A stretch of 13,468 bases of DNA from Granulicatella sp041433555 (GCF_041433555.1 NZ_JAPWBR010000032.1:1-13468); one strand, 5' to 3'. Positions 1 through 6,335 are shown, numbered from the stretch's first letter. Made by a program: numbers and translations. The notes: a model not told the origin generated them from the letters alone.

Positions 1-24
1 CATATATGATAATTCGTACGAAAA

Positions 25-56
25 AAAGACGCTGGAATAATTTTCCAAGCGTCTTT
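25..56 (-). terminator. Hairpin terminator, possibly bidirectional
   Basis: The arms AAAGACGCT (25-33) and AGCGTCTTT (48-56) pair over 9 bp, and GGAA/TTCC extends the stem. Read on the minus strand, the stem is followed by seven T. On the plus strand the T tract is poorer (TTTCATTTT). It may back up the terminator at 82-108 or serve a plus-strand gene to the left of the window. Confidence 0.7.
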
Positions 57-81
57 CATTTTGTATCTTTTTTAAAACAAA

Positions 82-108
82 AGCCCAATCTTTATTGTAG
101 ATTGGGCT
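82..108 (-). terminator. Terminator of the marR/two-component/MGMT-like cluster
   Basis: The perfect 10-bp arms AGCCCAATCT (82-91) and AGATTGGGCT (99-108) enclose a 7-nt loop. On the minus strand TTTTGTTTT follows. The 5' arm overlaps the stop codon of the MGMT-like gene (TAG at 109-107), so the gene ends inside its own terminator stem. Confidence 0.85.
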
Positions 109-412
109 AATCCTCTTCCGGATTCCATTGATATTTTTTGAGTGATACATTTGTCGGACTTTTAAAGATGATTCTTTCAGCTTCTAATAATTCTTTTTGT
201 TCAAACCATCCTGGTACCAGTCTTCCACTTGCATTAACGACTCTGTGGCAAGGATAGTCGCCATAGATTTCTACCTGACTTAAAATCTTTCCGACTAATC
301 TTGCATTTTTCGGACGACCTATGAGACTAGCAATCTGTCCATAAGTAGCAACTTTTCCGCTTGGAATTTCACCAACCACCTCTAAAACTTCATAGATAAG
401 TCGATCATCCAT
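107..412 (-). CDS. MGMT-family (O6-alkylguanine-DNA alkyltransferase-like) protein, DNA-binding domain only
   Basis: This 101-residue protein has only the C-terminal, DNA-binding half of the O6-methylguanine-DNA methyltransferase family. IPSGKVATYGQIA (16-28) is the winged-helix start, NARLVGKIL (36-44) carries the arginine-finger position (R38), and YPCHRVV (53-59) is the active-site loop. The acceptor cysteine (C55) is present, whereas typical alkyltransferase-like (ATL) proteins have Trp there, so direct dealkylation is possible. It probably recognises or repairs O6-alkylated guanine in the cytoplasm. The start at 412 is chosen because it gives the family N-terminus. Its ATG overlaps the kinase stop by 8 bp, with a GAGG about 8 nt upstream, which suggests translational coupling. 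A longer in-frame start at 451 lies inside the kinase gene and adds residues unlike the family. The domain call is firm; activity is inferred. Confidence 0.85.
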   Translation of the reverse strand: MDDRLIYEVLEVVGEIPSGKVATYGQIASLIGRPKNARLVGKILSQVEIYGDYPCHRVVNASGRLVPGWFEQKELLEAERIIFKSPTNVSLKKYQWNPEED

Positions 413-1646
413 TTTTCTCACCCTCAATGACAAAGCGAATTTGAGTTTCACTTGTGAGTTCTGCTGTCAACTGTACATTGTTCGTTTCGGCAATCTTCTG
501 CGCGATAGAAAGCCCTAGTCCGCTACCGCCTGTCGTACGATTTCTCGAACTGTCTACGCGGTAGAAGCGATCGAAAATCTGACTGACCTGTTCCTTCGTC
601 ATTGGTTCGGTTTCATTTCCAATGGCTAATTGATTTCGTTTTGCCTCGATGGTGATGACAGGTTCACCGACCGTATACTTCATCGCGTTATCGAGCAAGA
701 TACGAATCAACTCCATCATCGCACTCTTATTCGTTGTGATAATCGTTTGTGCCTCCCCAGTAAATTCTACCTGGAGTCCTTTTTCGTTTAAGACTGGTAA
801 AATCTCTTCTACGATTGCTTTCGTAACGGCTACTAAATCGACTTCCTCTTTTGTCGCAGCCGCTTCTCCTTCGTCGTATCTTGAAAGAATTAACATCTGC
901 TCTACAAGAGAGTTCAGACGCTTAATTTGGCGTTTATTACTATCGACAAATTTCGCCTCAGTGCCCATCATGGCAAGTAAATCCGTATTGGCAGAAAGAA
1001 CCGCTAACGGTGTCTTAATCTCGTGACTCGCATTGGCGATAAATTGTTGCTGACGCTCCACGTTTTCGACAAACGGACGAATCGCGCGTTTCGATACGAG
1101 ACGAACAAGAACATATACCACTGCTAAACAGAGAACAAAGACTGCTCCCGTTACCATCATCAATCTCGATATTTGTTGTGTCTCCTTATTAGCATCTACA
1201 AGGACAACCATTGTTCCGGCATCCGTCTTAGCAACTTGATAGCGAAGACTTCCTTCCCATCCTTGAGTGGCAGAACCTTGTGCGACACGTAGCCCCAACT
1301 CTTTTAACGCTTCTTCATCGAGCGATACTAAGTGAGTTCGGTCGACAGATTGGACCGTGCCATTTGCCACTCTTACGACTGCATAACGTGTTGCCATCTG
1401 ATCATCTTTACGAAACTCCATTCCTTTTGGCATTCCATGTTCAGGATGTTCTTTAGGAGCCATTCCTCCCTCAGGTGCATCAGGAAAAGTTCCATCATTA
1501 TTAACAAGCATTGTCCCAAGTCGGTCTACTTGATTGACGGTTTGGCGATAGTTCACAACGTTGACCGCCACTAGCACAACCAGCAGCACTGCCGTAAACG
1601 ACAGCATCGCACTTTTCACAAAGCTTTTTTGAAGTTGTTTAAACAT
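405..1646 (-). CDS. Membrane sensor histidine kinase of a two-component system
   Basis: This 413-residue class I histidine kinase partners the adjacent response regulator. A short cytoplasmic N-terminus is followed by TM1 (about 13-31), an extracellular sensor segment (about 33-160) and TM2 (about 163-184). The H-box is ASHEIKTP with phospho-accepting H208. The N-box LLDNAMKYT (N320), an F-like segment IFDRFYR and the G-box GGSGLGLS (373-380) form the ATP-binding domain. The sensor segment has a His/Met cluster at 62-84 (M62, H67, H70, M72, M76, M84) of the kind that can bind metal, but the signal is unknown. The start is supported by GAGGAG 5 nt upstream. It lies 33 nt after the regulator gene and overlaps the MGMT-like gene, so the three are probably co-transcribed. 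Confidence 0.93.
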   Translation of the reverse strand: MFKQLQKSFVKSAMLSFTAVLLVVLVAVNVVNYRQTVNQVDRLGTMLVNNDGTFPDAPEGGMAPKEHPEHGMPKGMEFRKDDQMATRYAVVRVANGTVQSVDRTHLVSLDEEALKELGLRVAQGSATQGWEGSLRYQVAKTDAGTMVVLVDANKETQQISRLMMVTGAVFVLCLAVVYVLVRLVSKRAIRPFVENVERQQQFIANASHEIKTPLAVLSANTDLLAMMGTEAKFVDSNKRQIKRLNSLVEQMLILSRYDEGEAAATKEEVDLVAVTKAIVEEILPVLNEKGLQVEFTGEAQTIITTNKSAMMELIRILLDNAMKYTVGEPVITIEAKRNQLAIGNETEPMTKEQVSQIFDRFYRVDSSRNRTTGGSGLGLSIAQKIAETNNVQLTAELTSETQIRFVIEGEKNG

Positions 1647-1679
1647 GCAAACTCCTCTTCTTTTCTAAAATCATCGGGA

Positions 1680-2354
1680 TTACGCTTCGACCATCAATTG
1701 ATAGCCCAAACCACGTGCAGATTTAATCGTCACGTTCGCATCGATGCTCGCTAATTTTTTACGGAGAGATGAAATATTCACCCACACCACATTAATCTCA
1801 GCATCTGAGTCGAGTCCCCAAACTTTTTCCATAATCAAATCGGTTGATAATACTTGATTGCTATTCATCATGAAGTATTCCATCAATTGGAACTCTTTAT
1901 TATTCAACAACACTTGTCCGCTGGCTGATTCCATTGTGAACTTATCGCGGTTAAGCTCGATATTTCCGATGTTCATCACAGATGCCACAAAGACATTTGG
2001 GCGGCGAAGCAATGATTTCACACGCGCTAATAATTCAGGCGCCTCGAACGGCTTCGTTAAATAATCGTCCGCTCCTTCTTCAAGACCTGTCACTTTATCT
2101 TCTAATTGGCTTTTTGCCGTTAACATCAACACTGGCGTTGTATTTCCACCCGCACGCAATTCACGGACCACTTCGATTCCTGATTTCTTCGGCATCATGA
2201 CATCCAGCAAGATTAAATCATACGGTGTTGATTCGGCATAAAATAGCGCATCCGCCCCATCGTGAACAACCTCCACGCTATATTTTTGCATTTCAAGCAT
2301 CATTTTCAGCGCTTCTGCTAAATCAATTTCATCTTCTGCTACTAAAATTCTCAT
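1680..2354 (-). CDS. OmpR/PhoB-family response regulator
   Basis: This 224-residue DNA-binding response regulator is the partner of the downstream kinase. The receiver domain (about 1-115) shows the acidic pair in AEDE (6-9), phospho-acceptor D51 in LILLDVMMP, T79 and K101 in YLTKPF. The C-terminal winged helix (about 128-222) has the OmpR-type pattern LNNKEFQLMEYF and ends RGLGYQL. It would activate or repress promoters on phosphorylation; its targets are not shown by the sequence. GAGGTG lies just upstream of the ATG. The 51-nt gap to marR carries repeated TACTTAA half-sites and a TATACT box, which could be an autoregulated promoter. Confidence 0.95.
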   Translation of the reverse strand: MRILVAEDEIDLAEALKMMLEMQKYSVEVVHDGADALFYAESTPYDLILLDVMMPKKSGIEVVRELRAGGNTTPVLMLTAKSQLEDKVTGLEEGADDYLTKPFEAPELLARVKSLLRRPNVFVASVMNIGNIELNRDKFTMESASGQVLLNNKEFQLMEYFMMNSNQVLSTDLIMEKVWGLDSDAEINVVWVNISSLRKKLASIDANVTIKSARGLGYQLMVEA

Positions 2355-2375
2355 AGTCGCACCTCTTCTTTTTTC

Positions 2376-2410
2376 TTAAGTATACGTTTCGTACTTAAAA
2401 TTTACTTAAA
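2376..2410. promoter_or_regulatory. Repeated TACTTAA half-sites upstream of the response regulator gene
   Basis: TTAAGTA (2376-2382) and TACTTAA (2392-2398) form an inverted repeat with a 9-nt spacer. A second TACTTAA (2403-2409) follows the first after 11 bp, in direct orientation. OmpR-family regulators typically bind direct repeats with about 10-11 bp spacing. A possible -10, TATACT, lies on the minus strand at 2384-2379 with no good -35. An autoregulatory site is inferred. Confidence 0.4.
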
Positions 2411-2843
2411 CCGACTTACATGTGTTCTCAAATGAGACTAGTAGCTCACGCAATTGTTGCTTTTGGTTGCAGTCCAATCCACGTAAGGTATGTTCCATCA
2501 TTTGATGTTGCGCTGGAATTAAATCATCCAGCAATTTCTTTCCTTTTTCTGTTAATGAAATATGTTTTGTCTTCCAATCTTTTTCAATCGAAATCAACTC
2601 TAATTTTTCTAAATGACGAATGCAATGCGTAATATTTCCCTGCGTCAAATTCAACGTTTGCGCAATCGTCTTTTGATCCATCGTTTGATTTCGGAAAATC
2701 AGATGTAACACTTCAAAATGAGTTGGATTCAATCCCACCTCTTTTAATGACATCGAAAAAGTTTTCAAGTTCTCATTGTAGATTTTCATAATCATCATCC
2801 AAATCTCATGAGACACATTCATTTTTTCGCATTCTGTAACCAT
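2406..2843 (-). CDS. MarR-family transcriptional regulator
   Basis: This 145-residue protein has the MarR layout: helical dimerisation ends around a central winged helix. Recognisable pieces are LNPTHFEVLHLI, the helix-turn-helix DQKTIAQTLNLTQGNITHCI, and the wing KDWKTKHISLTEKG. It probably binds DNA as a dimer and responds to a small ligand or redox signal; neither ligand nor targets can be read here. The ATG at 2843 is chosen because GAGGTG lies about 5-7 nt upstream and the length matches the family. A TTG at 2894 and a later ATG at 2822 are possible alternatives. It is the first gene of the minus-strand cluster and lies 51 nt upstream of the response regulator. It may be co-transcribed with it. 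Confidence 0.88.
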   Translation of the reverse strand: MVTECEKMNVSHEIWMMIMKIYNENLKTFSMSLKEVGLNPTHFEVLHLIFRNQTMDQKTIAQTLNLTQGNITHCIRHLEKLELISIEKDWKTKHISLTEKGKKLLDDLIPAQHQMMEHTLRGLDCNQKQQLRELLVSFENTCKSV

Positions 2844-2996
2844 ACCAACACCTCTTTCATCGTTTACTTTACTATTGAAATGACCTCCTGTCAAACTCTC
2901 TCTCCCTCAATCCACTAAGGAATTACACTCGCTAAAATATGAGCACTCTCTAACTCCCTGCATCCTCTTTTCCCCCTCCTAGCTCCTAGGGAAATT
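2844..2996. other. Non-coding leader region upstream of marR
   Basis: No gene is supported. On the minus strand the stretch is purine-rich with several AGGAGG-like runs. It has a small palindrome, CCTAG-CTC-CTAGG (2978-2990), flanked by TTTC and GAAA. I see no convincing -35/-10 pair for marR here, although the promoter should lie in or near this stretch. Confidence 0.4.
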
Positions 2997-3145
2997 GGTT
3001 TAACTAAAACCAGGTCCTTTTACTCAAAAAGAGTAAGAAAAACGATTGGCTTCACTGAAGAGCGCACACTTTTTCCCTTCTTCGGCCACCCTTTAAAATG
3101 GTTTAACCGAAACTAGGTCTCTTATTGGTAAAGCACGAGTGCCTT
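2997..3145. repeat. Direct repeat copy 1 (two ~102-bp hairpin units)
   Basis: This 149-bp stretch recurs at 3201-3348 with about ten differences. It contains two shorter related units beginning GGTTTAAC at 2997 and 3100. Each unit starts with a small hairpin (GGTTT, loop of about 5, AAACC or AAACT) followed by T-rich sequence. In unit 1 the next element is TTACTC-AAAAA-GAGTAA. A larger potential stem follows: TGGC with GCCA, and GAAGA with TCTTC. Confidence 0.85.
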
Positions 3146-3200
3146 CACCAAAAAAGCACTGAAAAGCACACACATTTTTTACACCCTCATCATATTAAAA

Positions 3201-3348
3201 GGTTTAACCGAAACCAGATCCTTTTACTGAAAAAGAGTAAGAAAAACGAGTGGCTTCACTGAAGAGCACACACTTTTCCCTTCTTCGGCCACCCTTTAAA
3301 ATGGTTTAACTGAAACTAGATCTCTTATTGGTAAAGCAGGAGTGCCTT
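3201..3348. repeat. Direct repeat copy 2 (two ~102-bp hairpin units)
   Basis: This is the second copy of the 148-149-bp repeat at 2997-3145, about 93% identical by eye. Its units start at 3201 and 3303. All four units are spaced 103, 101 and 102 bp, so the array is a tandem repeat of about 102 bp in which units 1 and 3, and units 2 and 4, are most alike. Several differences fall in loops or change pairs while keeping the hairpins. Confidence 0.85.
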
Positions 3349-3392
3349 TGGATTCTGTAGTAGTGATAATAGCGAGTGCAACCAATGTGAAT
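3301..3392. repeat. Left arm of long imperfect inverted repeat
   Basis: This arm begins with unit 4 (TGGTTTAAC) and continues through GGTAAAGCAGGAGTGC, CTTTGGAT, CTGTAGTAG, ATAATAGC and TGCAAC. The same words appear in the same order on the opposite strand at 3567-3465. Together they form an imperfect inverted repeat of roughly 90-100 bp per arm, with small insertions in the right arm. Confidence 0.75.
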
Positions 3393-3395
3393 TAC

Positions 3396-3460
3396 TGACA
3401 CTTGGAATTTATTCCTAGTGTCAGTTTGAAGCTTGGTAGGCGTTGAGACCTCAGGCTCAA
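3396..3460. other. Central hairpins between the inverted arms
   Basis: TGACACT-T-GGAAT (3396-3408) pairs with ATTCC-T-AGTGTCA (3411-3423), giving a 12-bp stem with one mismatch and a minimal loop. A second hairpin pairs GTTGAG (3443-3448) with CTCAAC (3456-3461). The inverted repeat therefore encloses further stem-loops, as expected of a structured RNA or a small palindromic mobile element. No open reading frame explains it. Confidence 0.55.
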
Positions 3461-3464
3461 CCCG

Positions 3465-3567
3465 TTGCAGCTATTATTTCTACTACAGAGACATCCAAAG
3501 CGCACGAAGTGCTTTACCCTTATTTTTCCAATAAAAAAAGAGCCCTGGTTTCAGGTTAAACCAGGAC
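3465..3567. repeat. Right arm of long imperfect inverted repeat
   Basis: Read on the minus strand from 3567, it has TGGTTTAAC, CTGAAACCAGG, ATTGG, GGTAAAGCAC, GTGC, CTTTGGAT, CTGTAGTAG, ATAATAGC and TGCAAC, matching the left arm. Its outer end is the thiT terminator hairpin, so the gene's terminator is itself a member of the repeat family. Confidence 0.75.
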
Positions 3568-3569
3568 TC
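3533..3569 (-). terminator. thiT terminator
   Basis: On the minus strand GAGTCCTGGTTT (3569-3558) pairs with AAACCAGGGCTC (3551-3540) over 12 bp with one G-U pair. A 7-T run follows (3539-3533). It starts 16 nt after the thiT stop. Confidence 0.9.
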
Positions 3570-3585
3570 GGAAAGCACAATTTCC

Positions 3586-4137
3586 CTAGTGAGCTATCCA
3601 AATTTTTTTCTGACGAATCAGCGCCACACACGCAATCACTACCACAATGAAAGTTCCGAGTGCTGCTGTTCCGTTAACAGTGAGAGAATATAACCATGGG
3701 CTCATTCCTTCTGGTGCATATTTACCCCAGAAAATAACCCCGGCAATATAGTGGAAGAAGTAGCGAACGCCTACTCCTACAAAAGCTGCAGTACAAGCTA
3801 ACGTAATCGCACTTGTATATTTCTCAGCTTTTAATGCTTTTTGGAACGGACTATATAGAAGTCCTGCAAGTCCCATCACTGCAAATGCAATGACATATTC
3901 AATGAGTACTTGTTCAACAGACAAGAATGCCACTTTACCTAACGCGAAGTGGAGTAATCCCCATAGCAAACCTGCTGCTAAACCTGGTGTCAAGCCGCGA
4001 CGTAGTGAAAAAATAACAAGAACAATTGCTCCCCACGACGGTGAAAACCACCCAGCAAAGTCCGGAATAAAGGACATCGCCATTGACAATGCTGCAATAA
4101 TTGCAACTTCTACCCATACTAAAACATTTCTCTTCAT
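3586..4137 (-). CDS. thiT: Thiamine-specific ECF transporter S-component ThiT
   Basis: This 183-residue integral membrane protein has about six hydrophobic segments and matches ThiT, the substrate-binding component of a group II ECF transporter. It captures thiamine and works with a shared EcfT/EcfA module encoded elsewhere. Family hallmarks are the GLTPGLAAGLLWGLLHF segment (48-64), EY (80-81), and RYFFHYIAGVIFWG (125-138) with H129 and W137. The last is the thiamine-binding His/Trp pair of the family. The start at 4137 is chosen for its AAGGAGG (4155-4149) and family N-terminus; an in-frame ATG at 4173 lies before that ribosome binding site. The TPP riboswitch immediately upstream independently supports the substrate. 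The gene stands alone between its promoter and terminator. Confidence 0.94.
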   Translation of the reverse strand: MKRNVLVWVEVAIIAALSMAMSFIPDFAGWFSPSWGAIVLVIFSLRRGLTPGLAAGLLWGLLHFALGKVAFLSVEQVLIEYVIAFAVMGLAGLLYSPFQKALKAEKYTSAITLACTAAFVGVGVRYFFHYIAGVIFWGKYAPEGMSPWLYSLTVNGTAALGTFIVVVIACVALIRQKKIWIAH

Positions 4138-4140
4138 ACA

Positions 4141-4182
4141 AAAAGAGCCTCCTTCGTTTGTTGAAAAACACAAAGAGACTCC
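4141..4182 (-). promoter_or_regulatory. thiT expression-platform hairpin (terminator / RBS sequestor)
   Basis: On the minus strand GAGTCTC (4182-4176) pairs with GAGGCTC (4152-4146) over 7 bp with one G-U. An inner stem TTTGT/ACAAA (4174-4158) adds to it, and five T follow (4145-4141). The 3' arm contains most of the AAGGAGG ribosome binding site of thiT. The same hairpin could therefore end transcription or hide the ribosome binding site when TPP is bound. Confidence 0.65.
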
Positions 4183-4203
4183 GTCTAAAACTTCGAAATC
4201 AAA

Positions 4204-4282
4204 TACAATTCCTACGCACGTACTAACGTAACAGGTTCAAGGGTTTGTAACTACATCTCAGCCAAAATGGCACCCCTTTGTA
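4204..4282 (-). promoter_or_regulatory. TPP (thi-box) riboswitch
   Basis: The minus strand carries the conserved thi-box words in order: GGGGTGCC, then GGCTGAGATG, ACCCTTGAACCTG, and GCGTAGGAA. The ends TACAA (4282-4278) and TTGTA (4208-4204) pair as stem P1. The class binds thiamine pyrophosphate and turns off thiamine genes when TPP is plentiful. It lies about 20 nt after the predicted transcription start and directly controls thiT. Confidence 0.96.
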
Positions 4283-4306
4283 CTTTTCACATATTTAACT
4301 GTTTCT

Positions 4307-4335
4307 AATATACTACTGTAGAGCATATTTAGCAA
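4307..4335 (-). promoter_or_regulatory. thiT promoter
   Basis: -35 TTGCTA (4335-4330), 17-nt spacer, -10 TATATT (4312-4307). Transcription would begin near 4300, shortly before the riboswitch. The -35 overlaps a hairpin at the 3' end of the adhesin gene. Confidence 0.65.
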
Positions 4336-4354
4336 GCATTATTGACTATGCTTG
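4333..4354 (-). terminator. Weak hairpin at the 3' end of the adhesin gene
   Basis: CAAGCAT and ATGCTTG pair over 7 bp around an 8-nt loop, overlapping the stop codon (4348-4346). No T run follows, so it is at best a poor terminator. Some adhesin transcripts may run into the thiT leader. Confidence 0.3.
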
Positions 4355-6118
4355 TGAATTTTTCTTATTGACAATGACTAACATTGATCCTGCTAGAAGT
4401 GCCACTACTGCTGCCCAAACTCCTACAGTTTTTGTACCTGTATTAGGAAGTTCTGGTGCTTCTGTTGTAGTTTCTACTGTTGTTGGTGCAACTGTTGTAG
4501 AAGCCGCTGTCGTTGGTGCTTCTGTTGTTGTTGTACTTGTTGTTGGAGCTTCTGTCATTGTTGTTGACGTTGTAGACTCCGTAGTAGTTGTTGTAGTTGT
4601 TGGCGCAACGGTAGTAGTCGTCGTTGTTGTTGTAGACTCAGTTGTCACCGCAGTTGTTGTTGGCTCCTCTGTCGTTGTTGACGTTGTAGACTCAGTTGTT
4701 GTCGTACTTGTTGTAGGAGCTTCTGTCGTCGTTGTTGACGTTGTAGACTCAGTTGTTGTCGTACTTGTTGTAGGAGCTTCTGTCGTCGTTGTTGACGTTG
4801 GTGCTTCCGTTGTAGTCGTACTTGTCGTTGGAGCTTCTGTCGTCGTTGTAGTAGTTGTTGTCGTTGTCTCTGCTTTATTGACAATTTCCTTACGAGCTAC
4901 TTTACTTGCATCAAAATCTGCTGCATTTACTACTACATCGTCTTCTAACAGTTGGAATCCTGAAGGAGCTTTTGTTTCACGAATAATGTATTCATCGCGT
5001 AATAAGTTGGATACTTTTGCAGTACCATCTGCTCCTGTAACTAATTTACCAACAGATTTACCAGTTACTTTACGGATAACGTCAAATTCAGCGTTTGCTA
5101 AAGCTGAACCATCGTCCCCTTTTTTATCGATCACAATTTCAAATGTGTAACCATCCGCTGAACCACTAGCTGTTTGATATACATATGGTGATTCTTTTGC
5201 ATCAATACGTGTTTTGTTTGCATCTAAGCTTGCGTAGTTCACGAATGTTTCCCCTGAAGCTGGCGCATAAGGAACACGCACTTTATACTCGATTAAGTAG
5301 CCATCTGCTTGAGCGACATCGCCTAATTTCACTGTAAAGCTCTTGTTATCTGCTGCAAAAGTCACTTCTTTATCAGTCACAAGCTGTCTATTCTTCAAGG
5401 CAAGTTTTCCGTCATTTCCTTCGCCCCAAACGCCTTTATAAACTTTTACGCTTGATGGAACATATTCCATACCGTCTGTTTGCAATTGGTCTGTTACGAT
5501 AGCATCTGCAAATGCTTGTTTTGTCGCATTCACACGTAATTCATACGTACGAGTAATGCTTCCGTCTTCTGCTGTTTTTGTTCCCCAGCTCACTTTGTCA
5601 AACTCTTTACTTAAGTCTCCAGGAACAAATACATAATTAAATTCACCGACTGTTTTTGTTTGTTTGTCGATTGTTAATTTTACTGGAATTTTTGTGTTTT
5701 CATGTTGTTTTGTAATATCTACACGGACTGCAAATTTTAAATTACCTGTAATGTCTGAACGTTTTTCTACAAAGTCTGTATACGTTAGCGTGATTGTTTT
5801 TGTATCACGATTAATAACCGCATCTGCAATCACATCGCCTGCATCATTTGTAATTTTAAACGTTTGATTTTCAATAAATTTCAAGTTGTCTGGCAACTTA
5901 ATTTCCGTCGTATCTCCCTTAGCGGCTGTTGACGGAATCCCAAAATTCATCTCCACGCTAATATCTGTGTATTGATCTGCTGGCGATTTTGCTGGTGTCA
6001 CTACTTGTTTTGTCACATTAAGCGCCACTTCTTTCGCCGATACTACTGGACTCTTTAATCCTCCCAAAATAAGGAATACAGTTAAAAGTCCTAAAAATAA
6101 ATAACATACTTTCTTCAT
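4346..6118 (-). CDS. LPXTG-anchored MSCRAMM-type adhesin with Cna-B domain and Thr-rich stalk
   Basis: This 590-residue cell-wall protein has a signal peptide (1-28, cleavage after VVSA). A long beta-rich region (about 30-315) resembles the paired Ig-like ligand-binding domains of Cna/Sdr adhesins. A Cna-B domain (about 325-415) holds the E381 motif RETKAPSGF and candidate isopeptide partners K332/K333 and N414. A stalk of about 140 residues (418-556) is almost only Thr, Ser, Glu, Ala, Pro and Val. The end is LPNTG (557-561), a membrane segment and KKNSQA. Sortase would link it to peptidoglycan, and the stalk would push the head out through the wall. Ligand unknown; collagen or another host matrix protein is a family-based guess. 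GGAGGG sits 6 nt before the ATG. The stalk has a 57-bp tandem repeat. Confidence 0.93.
   Translation of the reverse strand: MKKVCYLFLGLLTVFLILGGLKSPVVSAKEVALNVTKQVVTPAKSPADQYTDISVEMNFGIPSTAAKGDTTEIKLPDNLKFIENQTFKITNDAGDVIADAVINRDTKTITLTYTDFVEKRSDITGNLKFAVRVDITKQHENTKIPVKLTIDKQTKTVGEFNYVFVPGDLSKEFDKVSWGTKTAEDGSITRTYELRVNATKQAFADAIVTDQLQTDGMEYVPSSVKVYKGVWGEGNDGKLALKNRQLVTDKEVTFAADNKSFTVKLGDVAQADGYLIEYKVRVPYAPASGETFVNYASLDANKTRIDAKESPYVYQTASGSADGYTFEIVIDKKGDDGSALANAEFDVIRKVTGKSVGKLVTGADGTAKVSNLLRDEYIIRETKAPSGFQLLEDDVVVNAADFDASKVARKEIVNKAETTTTTTTTTTEAPTTSTTTTEAPTSTTTTEAPTTSTTTTESTTSTTTTEAPTTSTTTTESTTSTTTEEPTTTAVTTESTTTTTTTTVAPTTTTTTTESTTSTTMTEAPTTSTTTTEAPTTAASTTVAPTTVETTTEAPELPNTGTKTVGVWAAVVALLAGSMLVIVNKKNSQA
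4672..4800. repeat. 57-bp tandem repeat in the adhesin stalk
   Basis: The segment 4681-4737 is repeated exactly at 4738-4794, with partial copies on both sides. The period of 57 bp equals 19 codons, so gain or loss of units keeps the frame and changes stalk length. Related, more diverged Thr/Glu/Ala/Pro repeats fill about 4455-4870. Confidence 0.9.
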
Positions 6119-6153
6119 GTTTTTCCCTCCATTTTTTTGAAAACACTATTTGC

Positions 6154-6182
6154 AGTATACACATGTTTCCTCTTGCGTGCAA
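6154..6182 (-). promoter_or_regulatory. Adhesin gene promoter
   Basis: -35 TTGCAC (6182-6177), exactly 17 nt, -10 TATACT (6159-6154). This is the best sigma-A match in the window. Transcription would start near 6147, giving a short leader that ends in GGAGGG. Confidence 0.8.
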
Positions 6183-6253
6183 CAAAATAACGTTTTCTTT
6201 CAGAAAAATACTCGTTTTCTATCTATTTGCAAAAAATGTTATGGTTTTTCATG

Positions 6254-6284
6254 AAAAAAAGGCTCCTAGGAAACCCTAGGAGCC
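6254..6284 (-). terminator. fruRK terminator
   Basis: GGCTCCTAGG (6261-6270) and CCTAGGAGCC (6275-6284) form a perfect 10-bp stem with a 4-nt loop, followed on the minus strand by seven T. It ends the fruR-fruK transcript about 50 nt after the fruK stop. Confidence 0.92.
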
Positions 6285-6335
6285 GAAATTCAAATCTCTT
6301 CTTTAATAAATCTGATAATTTCACTTTCTACTTCT

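Noticed and set aside
2907..2963. An 18-codon minus-strand frame upstream of marR, preceded by a purine-rich AGGAGG-like stretch
   Set aside because: It could be a leader peptide, but there is no conservation evidence and the whole region is rich in GGAG words, so a chance start is likely.
2997..3348. CRISPR array
   Set aside because: Units of about 102 bp are similar throughout, without short identical repeats separated by unique spacers, and no cas genes are present.
3465..3650. A 61-codon plus-strand open frame over the repeat region
   Set aside because: It runs through the thiT terminator and into thiT antisense, lacks a convincing ribosome binding site, and resembles no known family.
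4368..5150. A 260-codon plus-strand open frame rich in Val
   Set aside because: It is the antisense of the Thr-codon repeats of the adhesin. It has no ribosome binding site or family resemblance, and the minus-strand protein is clearly real.
6183..6201. Possible catabolite-response element (AAAACGTT core) just upstream of the adhesin promoter
   Set aside because: Only the core matches; the outer positions of the cre consensus are not kept.
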